The notes under the pieces: generated by a model
What the model saw: the letters and a program-made list of their open reading frames with translations, nothing else
Told to the model about the DNA's origin: nothing
Databases searched by the model: none
In this document: in pieces, positions 40,877 through 48,247 of the stretch
Layout of the letters: each line of letters begins with the position of its first letter
Position numbering within the stretch: position 1 is the first letter of the stretch
Source: JACCQS01 sp050999295
Lineage (GTDB): Bacteria; Actinomycetota; Actinomycetes; Mycobacteriales; Geodermatophilaceae
Assembly: GCA_050999295.1 (NCBI GenBank)
Contig: JBPCPI010000065.1
Location: 1 to 48,247, forward strand
Length of the DNA stretch: 48,247 bases
Direction of reading: 5' to 3'
Translations under genes and position numbers: made by a program

Positions 40877-41539
40877 TCAGGTTAGCTCGGCGAAGTCCTC
40901 GGCGGCCTTGGTCCTCCCGGCCACGATGAGCACGTCCCCGGGCTCGACCACGGTGTCCTGGGTGGCGTAGGTGAAGTCCTCCCCGGCCCGTTTGATGCCG
41001 ACAACGGTCACCCCGTACTTGGACCTCAGCTTTGCCTCGCCCAGGGACTTACCAACCGCCTCCTCCGGCGTCCGCGTCTTGACCAGCGCGTAGTCGTCCT
41101 CGAAGGCTATGAAGTCCAGCATCCGCCCGGTGACCAGATGGGCCACCCGCTCACCCATCTCATGCTCGGGGAGAACGACCCGGTGGGCGCCGACCCGCTC
41201 CAGGATGCGGCCCTGCAGACGGGTCAGGGCCTTGGCCCAGATGCTCTTCATCCCGAGATCAGATAACGCGGCAACGGTCAGAATCGAGGCCTCCATATGG
41301 CTACCGATAGCCACGACCGCGTGCCCGAACTCGGTCACGCCGAGCTGACGCAGCGCCTCGGGATCGGTGGTGTCTGCGGCGACCACATGGGTGAGCTGTT
41401 CGGCGAGTTCCTGCACGATCTTGGCATCCCGGTCGATTCCGAGCACCTGGACGTCGCGCCTGGCCAGCTCCAGGGCCAATGAACTGCCGAACCGGCCCAG
41501 GCCCAGGACGACCGTGCTGTGGTCGGACTGCTTACTCAC
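40877..41539 (-). CDS. ktrA: KtrA/TrkA-type potassium channel gating protein (RCK)
   Basis: A 220-residue cytoplasmic regulatory ring protein. The RCK_N Rossmann domain has VVLGLGRFGSSLA (GxGxxG at 13-18) and IDRDAKIVQELAEQLTHVVAADTTD. The RCK_C domain has SLGEAKLRSKYGVTVVGIKR and VVEPGDVLIVAG. It gates the adjacent membrane subunit in response to nucleotides. GTG start at 41539 with a GGGGAAG Shine-Dalgarno, 23 bp after ktrB. Confidence 0.93.
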   Translation of the reverse strand: MSKQSDHSTVVLGLGRFGSSLALELARRDVQVLGIDRDAKIVQELAEQLTHVVAADTTDPEALRQLGVTEFGHAVVAIGSHMEASILTVAALSDLGMKSIWAKALTRLQGRILERVGAHRVVLPEHEMGERVAHLVTGRMLDFIAFEDDYALVKTRTPEEAVGKSLGEAKLRSKYGVTVVGIKRAGEDFTYATQDTVVEPGDVLIVAGRTKAAEDFAELT

Positions 41540-41562
41540 TGCACTTCCCCACCAATCTGTGT

Positions 41563-42939
41563 TCAGCCGACAATCGGACGCTCCTCGGGGAACCGATAGC
41601 GGCGGTTGCGCTCCCGGGTCGCCAGTGCCGAAGCCAGGGTGATCGGGCCCAGTCGACCGGCGAACATGAGTATGGCGAGGATGACCTGCGCTGCGGGCGG
41701 CATGGACGCCGTCGCACCGGTCGAGAGCCCGACGGTCGCGAAAGCCGAGATCGTCTCGAACAAGACGATGTCCAGTGAGAGCCCGGTGATGGCCAGGATG
41801 AGCAGTGTCGAGATGACGATGACGCCTACGCTGATCAGCACGACGGTCAGGGCCTGGCGTTGGACCGAGGTCGGGATGGTCCGGTTGAGTGCTCGTACGT
41901 CCGGCTCGCCGCGAATCTCGGCAAGGATCACCAGGGCCAGGACCGCGAAGGTCGTGACCTTGATCCCGCCGGCCGTGCTCGCGCTGCCACCGCCGATGAA
42001 CATCAGTCCGTCCATGACAACCAGGCTCTCGGAGTTCATGGCGCCGATGTCGATGGTGTTGAATCCGCCGCTTCGCGGCATCACGCCGTGGAACCAACCC
42101 GCCAGCAACCGGTCTGGGATTGCGAGGGTGCCGAGCGTGCGCGAGTTGTTCCACTCCATCGCAGTGATGAGCACCGGCCCGACTACCAGCAGGATTCCGG
42201 AGACCAACAGGGTCAGCTTCGTGTGCAATGACCAGAAGCGCGGTCGCAGCAACTCCCGACGTAGTTCGAGCAGCACCGGAAATCCGAGGCTGCCAACCAC
42301 GACGGCCAGCGCGATCGGGATACTGATGTACGGATCGCTCACGTAGCGCACGAGACTGTCGCTGAACAGCGCAAAGCCACCGTTGTTGAATGCGGACACG
42401 GCGTGAAAGAGGCCCTCGTAGGCCGCCGAGCCGACGGTCCGGTCGTACCCAAACACCAGCCGCAACGTGATGGCCAGCATGGCAACCGATTCGAAGAACA
42501 GACTCAGCTTCGCGACCCCCAGCACGACCTGACGGACCTCGCCGAGACTGAGTGCGGCGGTTTCCTGCTGCACCGTGAGGTTGAAGCGCAAACGCAAGCG
42601 CGGTGAGACCAAGACCGCGAGCATGGAAGCGAGCGTCATCACCCCGAACCCGCCGACTTGGACGAGTACGAGAATCGTCACTTCGCCGAAGGTTGACCAA
42701 TAGCTAGCCGTGTCCACTACGGACAGGCCAGTCACGGAGACTGCAGAGCTGGAGGTGAAGAAGGCCGTAACCAGACTGGCAGAGCGGACCCCGTCCTCAG
42801 TAGCTATCGGTAGGGACAACAGCACCGTGCCTAGCACGATCGCTGCGACAAATCCGATGGCGACCACTCGTGCCGGGCGACCGAGGGCAGCCAGCAACCC
42901 GCGACGCCTCCTAGGTGGCGGGATGAGCGGGTCGCTCAC
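41563..42939 (-). CDS. ktrB: KtrB/TrkH-type potassium uptake membrane subunit
   Basis: A 458-residue polytopic membrane protein with the four-fold selectivity-filter pattern of the Trk/Ktr family: FFTSSSAVSVTGLSVVD, HAVSAFNNGGFALFSDS, GVMPRSGGFNTIDI and ETISAFATVGLSTGATASMP. With KtrA it forms a K+ (possibly Na+-dependent) uptake system. The GTG start at 42939 overlaps the def stop by 4 bp; a longer frame to 43149 is in the def gene and is not used. Confidence 0.94.
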   Translation of the reverse strand: MSDPLIPPPRRRRGLLAALGRPARVVAIGFVAAIVLGTVLLSLPIATEDGVRSASLVTAFFTSSSAVSVTGLSVVDTASYWSTFGEVTILVLVQVGGFGVMTLASMLAVLVSPRLRLRFNLTVQQETAALSLGEVRQVVLGVAKLSLFFESVAMLAITLRLVFGYDRTVGSAAYEGLFHAVSAFNNGGFALFSDSLVRYVSDPYISIPIALAVVVGSLGFPVLLELRRELLRPRFWSLHTKLTLLVSGILLVVGPVLITAMEWNNSRTLGTLAIPDRLLAGWFHGVMPRSGGFNTIDIGAMNSESLVVMDGLMFIGGGSASTAGGIKVTTFAVLALVILAEIRGEPDVRALNRTIPTSVQRQALTVVLISVGVIVISTLLILAITGLSLDIVLFETISAFATVGLSTGATASMPPAAQVILAILMFAGRLGPITLASALATRERNRRYRFPEERPIVG

Positions 42940-43427
42940 GCCAGCGCCCGGTAGGCCGCGCGCTTGGTCTCGCCGGTGAGCCGATCGAGGTAGAGCCGCC
43001 CGTCGAGGTGATCGATCTCGTGCTGCAAACACCGGGCCAGCAGGCCAACTCCGGACAGGGTCAGCGGCTCGCCGTATTGGTCGAAGCCCTCGGCCACGGC
43101 GAACACCGCCCGCAGAGTGGGAAACCACAATCCAGGGATCGACAGACAACCCTCGTCCAGAGCCTCGGTCTCCGGCGAGCGTTCGACCAATCGCGGGTTG
43201 ACGAGGTGGCCGATCTCGCCCCCGATGTTGAAGGCAAAAACCCGCAGGCCGACGCCGATCTGCGGTGCGGCGAGTCCGGCATGTCCTGGAGCGTTCACGG
43301 TGTCTTCGAGGTCGGCCACCAATGCGTGCAGTTTCTCGTCGAAGTCGCGGACCGGATCGGCCATCGTACGGAGTACGGGATCGCCGATCTGACGGATGAC
43401 TCGCACGCTCACGCGGTCATTGTTCAT
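42936..43427 (-). CDS. def: peptide deformylase
   Basis: Removes the N-formyl group from new proteins. The 163-residue product has all three metal-site motifs: GLAAPQIGVGLRVFAF, EGCLSIPG with metal ligand C94, and QHEIDHLDG with H136, E137 and H140. The ATG at 43427 (MNNDRVSVRV) is chosen; the earlier frame to 43622 is unlikely. It overlaps ktrB by 4 bp and is divergent from the sigma factor gene. Confidence 0.95.
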   Translation of the reverse strand: MNNDRVSVRVIRQIGDPVLRTMADPVRDFDEKLHALVADLEDTVNAPGHAGLAAPQIGVGLRVFAFNIGGEIGHLVNPRLVERSPETEALDEGCLSIPGLWFPTLRAVFAVAEGFDQYGEPLTLSGVGLLARCLQHEIDHLDGRLYLDRLTGETKRAAYRALA

Positions 43428-43650
43428 GAGGCTGCCGGGGATGCCACGGTCAGGACTGCCTCGCGTCCGGGCACAACGGCCGTAGCGTTCTGCGCGTCTG
43501 ATTAACAGAGGCCAGTCGAGCCTCCAAGCAACCCGGCTCGTCGGCTGTTGGCTGTCGTAGGGGATGTCGGTAGCGTTGAAGGGCAAGGCTATGCAACTGG
43601 TGCTGGAGCGCACGCTCTGCACTGCCTTGCTTACGGAGGAATGGAGGCCG

Positions 43651-44160
43651 GTGGACTTCGAGGAGTTCGCCGCCGACAGACTCCCCGCCTTGACGCGTTA
43701 CGCGACGATGCTCGCGGGATCCCGCGAAGTCGCCGAGGATGTCGTACAGGACGCGCTGGTCAAGGCGCATGCCAAGTGGAAGCGGATCTCTGCTTTGGAC
43801 CGGCCCGATCTCTATGTCCGTCGAATCGTGACCAACGAGTTCATGAGCTTGCGGCGCCGCCGTCAGATATCGACCGTCAGCCTCGAGCCGGACTTCGCTG
43901 AAGCTGTCCACGGTGACCGGGCGCCCTCTCACGAGGAGACCAGCGCCGATCGCGAGGCGCTGTGGGCGGAGTTAGCGCGGCTACCGCGCCAGGGACGAGC
44001 GGTGCTGGTCCTGCGCTTCTACGAGGGACTCAGCGATAACGAGATCGCAACGGTGCTCGACTGCCGACCGGCCACAGTTCGCGGGTACGGATCACGGGCT
44101 CTCGCGGCCTTGCGGATCGAACTCGCCGACTGGCGACAGACCGCGGCGGAGGACCGATGA
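43651..44160 (+). CDS. SigE-family (SigM-like) ECF RNA polymerase sigma factor
   Basis: A 169-residue ECF sigma factor of the actinobacterial SigE family. Region 2 has RYATMLAGSREVAEDVVQDALVKAHAKW and DLYVRRIVTNEFMSLRRRR; region 4 has LARLPRQGRAVLVLRFYEGLSDNEIATVLDCRPATVRGYGSRAL. The GTG at 43651 is preceded by a strong GGAGGA (43635-43640). An in-frame start at 43564 would add 29 unrelated residues. It overlaps the next gene by 4 bp; that product is the likely regulator or partner. The promoter it recognises is unknown. Confidence 0.92.
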   Translation: MDFEEFAADRLPALTRYATMLAGSREVAEDVVQDALVKAHAKWKRISALDRPDLYVRRIVTNEFMSLRRRRQISTVSLEPDFAEAVHGDRAPSHEETSADREALWAELARLPRQGRAVLVLRFYEGLSDNEIATVLDCRPATVRGYGSRALAALRIELADWRQTAAEDR

Positions 44161-45269
44161 CGAGATCTAGACCGCCACGCGACCCACAGGATCTCCGCGG
44201 AGTCTTCCGCGAGCATGAAGGACCGGCCGTGGATGTTGCCGGACTCCTGTCCGGAGTCCGGCACCGGATCGAGCGTCGGCGCCAGCGTCGGCGTACCGCC
44301 GGCATCGTCGCCGTCGGCATGGTGACCGCCCTGGCCGCGGCCGTCCCGATCGTGGTGTCCTCGATCCCAGACCAGAACACGAGCACGGCGGGCGGGTCAA
44401 GCTCACCGGTGCCAGTGCCCACCGCCCCCGCTCCGGCCGAGGAACAGCCGCTGGCCGCCGAGGACCTGCGATCAACCGAGTTCGCTTTCACCGTGGACGA
44501 GCGACCACCGGACTACACGATGGAGTTCACGAGCACGGGTCCGGGCTGGCAACTCCTTCGACTCTTCGTCCTGGACAACGTGGAGCCGTACCGGACTCTC
44601 GACGTCCGCCTGTTCGACCCCGCACTGGCTGGTCTGCCCGCGCCGGAGCCGACCGGCGAGAGTGTGATGGTCGAATCGTCGAGCGCCGGTCCGCTCACCG
44701 TGCAGGTCATCAGCCTCACCCAGGAGGGGCAGACGTCGTCAGGAGTCGGCTGGTTGACTGACAACGGCCTCTGGTTGGCCGTCACCAGCGACGGCCCGAC
44801 CGACCTCGCACGGCAGGAGGCGCTAGCCGTCGCCGCCCAGGTGGATCTCGGAAATCCCTACCCGCTCACATTTCCGTTCCAAGTGGGCTACGTGCCTGAG
44901 GGCTTCGATCTCGCCGGTGCGGCAACGGCCGGGCCGGCGCACGGGGCCTCGAGTTTCCTGAGGTTCCACGACCTTTCGCCATTGTTCGCCGAAGGGGAAT
45001 CGGCCCTGACCATGTCCGCTGTCAATCTCCCAGGGATTCCGGAGGACTCGGTTCCGAACACGATGGTCGGCCCCTACCAGGCAGAGTTCCAGGAGGGTCT
45101 GTTCCTCTCCGTTTTCGATGTGGGTGGGTTCCAGATCAACATCTCCGTACGCGCGGACTTCGGCGACCGCATCGGTGAGGACCAGTTGCGCCAAATCGCG
45201 GAGTCCATCGTGGTCATCCCCGGTGCGGCGAACGATGCCAGTGTCTGGACCGACCAGCCGCTCGGTTGA
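44157..45269 (+). CDS. single-pass membrane protein coupled to the ECF sigma factor
   Basis: A 370-residue protein with an N-terminal cytoplasmic segment (PQDLRGVFREHEG, about residues 1-45), one transmembrane helix (TAGIVAVGMVTALAAAVPIVV, about 46-66), a Ser/Pro/Thr linker and a large extracytoplasmic domain with no recognised fold. It lacks the zinc-binding ZAS motif. ATGA overlap with the sigma gene suggests an anti-sigma or sensor function, as in other SigE-family operons. The assignment is positional. Confidence 0.75.
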   Translation: MTRSRPPRDPQDLRGVFREHEGPAVDVAGLLSGVRHRIERRRQRRRTAGIVAVGMVTALAAAVPIVVSSIPDQNTSTAGGSSSPVPVPTAPAPAEEQPLAAEDLRSTEFAFTVDERPPDYTMEFTSTGPGWQLLRLFVLDNVEPYRTLDVRLFDPALAGLPAPEPTGESVMVESSSAGPLTVQVISLTQEGQTSSGVGWLTDNGLWLAVTSDGPTDLARQEALAVAAQVDLGNPYPLTFPFQVGYVPEGFDLAGAATAGPAHGASSFLRFHDLSPLFAEGESALTMSAVNLPGIPEDSVPNTMVGPYQAEFQEGLFLSVFDVGGFQINISVRADFGDRIGEDQLRQIAESIVVIPGAANDASVWTDQPLG

Positions 45270-45344
45270 CGCGGCGGTCCATCGCGCTCGCGACTTCGTT
45301 GGCGCGAAGCGAACCTGACACGTCCACTGTGGCCGAAGCCTTGC

Positions 45345-46451
45345 CTAGTGCAGGATCATCTCGTCGCGGTGGATGACCTCGCGGCGAAACTCAGGGGCCA
45401 GATCGTTCGTGGACCGTCCGAGCATCGCCGGTAGCTCGCGGGCGTCATAGGCCACCAGGCCGCGTCCGACTGCGACGCCGTCGGGACCGAGCAGTTCCAC
45501 CGGATCATCGGCGAGAAAGTCGCCGGCGACAGCGGTGATCCCGGCGGCCAGCAGCGAGGCCCGTCTGACTCGTAGGGCCCGAACCGCTCCGGCATCGAGC
45601 ACGACCGATCCCCGAGGACGGCTGGCGTAGCGCAGCCAGAACAACCGGGCGGTCGGCCGACGGCCGGTGGCCGGGAACAGCGTCCCCACGTCGGCACCGA
45701 CAAGAGCTGCCGGGAGGTCCTCGGCTCGGGCGATCCGTACGGACACTCCCGAGCTCGAGGCGATCATGGCGGCCTCTACCTTGCTGCTCATTCCCCCGCG
45801 TCCGACCCCCTCACCGCGCGAGGCTCCGATAGTCAAAGCCTCAAGGTCCGCAGCGCCATTGACGATCGGGATTCGCTGGGTTCTGGACCTGCGAGGATCC
45901 CCGTCGTGCAGACCGTCCACATCGGACAACAGCACGAGCGCCGAGGCCTCGGCAACGTGAGCGACCAACGCGGCGAGCCGGTCGTTGTCACCGAACCGGA
46001 TCTCCTCGGTGGCCACGGTGTCGTTCTCGTTGACCAACGGGACGACGCCGAGGTCGAGCAACCGCGCGATCGTGCGAGAAGCGTTGCGGTAGTGAGCCCG
46101 CCGGTGCAGATCGTCCGCGGTGAGCAACACCTGACCCACGAGCAGCCCGTGTACGGCGAACGCGGCGGCGTAGGCCTGGACGAGGATGAGTTGCCCGACG
46201 CTGGCCGCGGCCTGCGCTGTCACGAGGTCCCGGGGACGGCGGCTGATCCCCAGCGGGGCCAGCCCGGCGGCGGTCGCCCCCGAGGAGACAACGACGATCT
46301 CCCGCCCGGCTTGTCGGTGGGCGTGCAGGCTCGCCACGAATTCCTGGAGTCGGCCGGTGTCGATGCCACCGACGATCGAGGCAAGCGACGAGGACCCGAT
46401 CTTGACGACGACCCGCCGAGCTTCGGCGATCGGATCGCTCGTCGAGGTCAT
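45345..46451 (-). CDS. proB: glutamate 5-kinase
   Basis: ProB makes gamma-glutamyl phosphate in proline synthesis. The 368-residue product has the amino-acid-kinase fold: VVVKIGSSSLAS, VSSGATAAGLAPLG, VPLVNENDTVATEEIRFGDNDRLAALVA and GRGGMSSKVEAA. A C-terminal PUA domain (PRGSVVLDAGAVRALRVRRASLLAAGI and LVAYDAREL) follows. The ATG at 46451 overlaps the obg stop by 4 bp. It follows rpmA-obg in the conserved order. Confidence 0.96.
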   Translation of the reverse strand: MTSTSDPIAEARRVVVKIGSSSLASIVGGIDTGRLQEFVASLHAHRQAGREIVVVSSGATAAGLAPLGISRRPRDLVTAQAAASVGQLILVQAYAAAFAVHGLLVGQVLLTADDLHRRAHYRNASRTIARLLDLGVVPLVNENDTVATEEIRFGDNDRLAALVAHVAEASALVLLSDVDGLHDGDPRRSRTQRIPIVNGAADLEALTIGASRGEGVGRGGMSSKVEAAMIASSSGVSVRIARAEDLPAALVGADVGTLFPATGRRPTARLFWLRYASRPRGSVVLDAGAVRALRVRRASLLAAGITAVAGDFLADDPVELLGPDGVAVGRGLVAYDARELPAMLGRSTNDLAPEFRREVIHRDEMILH

Positions 46452-47938
46452 GCCTCGGCGCCTGCCTCAGCACTGGTTGTTGCGTCGTCACCGAGCCGAC
46501 CCGGTCCCTCATCGTCCTCGGGTCGCCGGCGACGAGCCTTCTTCATGGCCAGCCGCTCATGAGCGGGTACCCGATCGGAGAGCTCGAGCCGCGGATCCTC
46601 ACCTCGGCGGCCGACGACAGCGCTGCTGGCATCGGGAATGCTGGGCACCCAGTCGAAGCTCACGTCCGCGATGGTCACCGGGCATCCCGCAGTCGCACCG
46701 GCTTTCACGAGCGCGTCCTCCACGCCGAGCCTGGCCAGCCGGTCAGCCAGGTAGCCAACCGCCTCGTCATTGCTGAAGTCGGTCTGCCGGATCCAACGCT
46801 CGGGTTTCTCGCCGCGAACAACGAAAGCGCCCGGGTGACCCGGATCGGCATCGACGCTGAAGGTGTCATCGACGGGAGTGGGCCGGATGATCAATCGGGT
46901 AGGTGCAGGCGCCGGTCGGGCGGCCCGATCCGCAGCCACCTCCTCGCCCAGGTAGTACGTCAGCGCGCTGACTCCCTCGCCACTGACTGCGCTGATCGGG
47001 AAGACCCGGTAGCCGCGCTCGGTGAGATCTGCGGCGACCAGGTCGGCCAGGTCGCGAGCCTCGGGCACATCGATCTTGTTGATCGCCACCGCCTTGAGTC
47101 GGCTGACCAGGTCACCGCCCACACCGCCGTAGGCAGAAAGCTCGCTCTCGATGGCCTCGATGTCGCTGAGCGGGTCGCGTCCCGGTTCCAGGGTTGCGGC
47201 ATCCACGACGTGCACGAGGACCGAGCAGCGCTCGACGTGGCGTAGGAATTCCAGGCCCAATCCTTTGCCCTGCGCAGCACCTGGGATCAGGCCAGGAACA
47301 TCGGCCATCGTGAACGTGTTGTCGCCGGCCGCGACGACACCTAGGTTGGGCGCGAGCGTGGTGAAGGGGTAGTCAGCGATCTTCGGCCGAGCTTTGGAAA
47401 CCGCGGCGATCAACGAAGACTTGCCTGCCGAGGGGAAGCCCACCAGCCCGACATCGGCAACACTCTTCAGCTCGAGGACGACGTCGCGGGACTCCCCCTC
47501 CTCGCCGAGCAGCGCGAAACCCGGCGCCTTGCGCCGTGCGGAGGCGAGTGCTGCGTTACCCAATCCCCCGCGACCGCCCTGCGCGACCACATAGCGGGTG
47601 CCCTCGCCGATCAGGTCGATTAGGATCTCGCCAGCCAGATCGGTAACGACCGTGCCTTCGGGTACAGCCAGGATCCGATCCTCGCCCTGGGCGCCGTTGC
47701 GGTGATCGCCTTGCCCCGGCTTTCCGCTGCCGGCGCGGTGATGCGGGCGATGGTGGAAATCCAGCAGGGTGTGTACGTCTGGATCGACCTCCAGGATCAC
47801 ATCTCCGCCGCGACCGCCGTTGCCGCCGTCCGGCCCGCCCATCGGCTTGTACTTCTCGCGGTGCACCGACGCGCAGCCATGCCCGCCGTCTCCAGCAGAC
47901 AGCTGGAGCACCGCGCGATCGATGAAAGAGGTGGTCAT
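46448..47938 (-). CDS. obg: Obg/CgtA GTPase
   Basis: Obg is a ribosome-associated GTPase involved in 50S assembly. The 496-residue product has the glycine-rich Obg fold (GGDGGHGCASVHREKYKPMGGPDGGNGGRGGDVILEV type pattern), then the G domain with GFPSAGKSSLIAAV, TLAPNLGVV, DVPGLIPGA and NKID. An OCT domain (VDDTFSVDADPGHPGAFVVRG region) follows, then a basic/acidic tail. The rpmA-obg-proB order is conserved. ATG at 47938. Confidence 0.97.
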   Translation of the reverse strand: MTTSFIDRAVLQLSAGDGGHGCASVHREKYKPMGGPDGGNGGRGGDVILEVDPDVHTLLDFHHRPHHRAGSGKPGQGDHRNGAQGEDRILAVPEGTVVTDLAGEILIDLIGEGTRYVVAQGGRGGLGNAALASARRKAPGFALLGEEGESRDVVLELKSVADVGLVGFPSAGKSSLIAAVSKARPKIADYPFTTLAPNLGVVAAGDNTFTMADVPGLIPGAAQGKGLGLEFLRHVERCSVLVHVVDAATLEPGRDPLSDIEAIESELSAYGGVGGDLVSRLKAVAINKIDVPEARDLADLVAADLTERGYRVFPISAVSGEGVSALTYYLGEEVAADRAARPAPAPTRLIIRPTPVDDTFSVDADPGHPGAFVVRGEKPERWIRQTDFSNDEAVGYLADRLARLGVEDALVKAGATAGCPVTIADVSFDWVPSIPDASSAVVGRRGEDPRLELSDRVPAHERLAMKKARRRRPEDDEGPGRLGDDATTSAEAGAEA

Positions 47939-47981
47939 AGCCAGTCAGCGGGTCGGCAGCACGCGCGCGAAGCGCGTCATG

Positions 47982-48236
47982 TCAATCGATCGGGATGACG
48001 CTGACCTGGGCGCGTCCACGGCGCTTCCCGAAAGTGACCGCCCCTGGCTGTACGGCGAACAGGGTGTCGTCTCCGCCGCGCATGACGCCACTGCCGGGGT
48101 GGAAGTGGGTCCCGCGCTGGCGCACGATGATCTCGCCGGACTTCACGATCTCGCCGCCGAAGCGCTTGACGCCCAAGCGCTGGCTGTTGGAGTCGCGACC
48201 GTTCCGCGATGAGGAGGCGCCTTTCTTGTGGGCCAT
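47982..48236 (-). CDS. rpmA: 50S ribosomal protein L27
   Basis: L27 sits at the peptidyl-transferase centre. The 84-residue product begins AHKKGASSSRNGRDSNSQRLGVKRFGG and has GSGVMRGGDDTLFAVQPG, the canonical L27 blocks. It starts at 48236 with ATG and is 43 bp upstream of obg. Confidence 0.98.
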   Translation of the reverse strand: MAHKKGASSSRNGRDSNSQRLGVKRFGGEIVKSGEIIVRQRGTHFHPGSGVMRGGDDTLFAVQPGAVTFGKRRGRAQVSVIPID

Positions 48237-48247
48237 CTCGCTCAGTC

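Overview
The window is high-GC DNA with long opposing shadow ORFs and frequent GTG starts. It carries the conserved actinobacterial backbone known from Mycobacterium: era, CorC-like protein, ybeY, phoH, rsmE, dnaJ, hrcA, then hemW, lepA, rpsT, holA, comEC/comEA, degV, octT-like, gpgP-like, rsfS, nadD, proB, obg and rpmA. The host is therefore almost certainly an actinomycete (phylum Actinomycetota), but not a typical mycobacterium because accessory blocks are inserted. I saw no insertion sequence, CRISPR array, rRNA or tRNA.

Layout. 1-7.8 kb: a minus-strand housekeeping and heat-shock block ending in hrcA-dnaJ, with a CIRCE operator upstream of hrcA. 7.9-13.2 kb: a small conserved protein with an apparent CTG start, a secreted FG-GAP repeat protein broken by a frameshift, hemW, a crotonase and a membrane metallophosphoesterase. 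13.2-20.4 kb: a selenium island with selB, selA, an in-frame-UGA methyltransferase gene and a DsrE-like gene on the minus strand, divergent from an ArsR-rhodanese regulator, selD and a quinone oxidoreductase-like gene. 20.4-23.3 kb: a small membrane protein, a winged-helix regulator and an ABC-2 exporter with a frameshifted ATPase. 23.3-33 kb: MOSC protein, lepA, rpsT, holA, nitronate monooxygenase, comEC, comEA, degV. 33-36.3 kb: two DUF202 proteins, octT-like, gpgP-like, rsfS, nadD. 36.5-40.8 kb: a truncated metallo-beta-lactamase-fold fragment, a VWA / AlkZ-like / MoxR operon and a truncated LuxR-type regulator. 40.9-48.2 kb: a Ktr/Trk-type potassium uptake pair, def, an ECF sigma factor with a membrane partner, proB, obg, rpmA.

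Main discovery. The methyltransferase upstream of selA appears to stop at a TGA (16487-16489, minus strand), but the same frame continues for 58 more codons of clearly homologous protein. The TGA sits where ArsM-like methyltransferases carry a conserved Cys (pattern LWTG-U-IAGG). A stem-loop that fits a bacterial SECIS element follows at once, and the gene lies 25 bp upstream of selA-selB. I read it as a 259-residue selenoprotein. Its neighbours (DsrE-like sulfur carrier, rhodanese-fused ArsR regulator, perfect 10-bp inverted-repeat operator between the divergent promoters) suggest a regulated selenium/sulfur or metalloid system combined with the Sec machinery.

Quality caveat. Three genes (FG-GAP protein, ABC ATPase, OctT-like) are each broken by one apparent single-base indel in a short G- or GCC-rich run. 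This is more like assembly or sequencing error than three independent decays.
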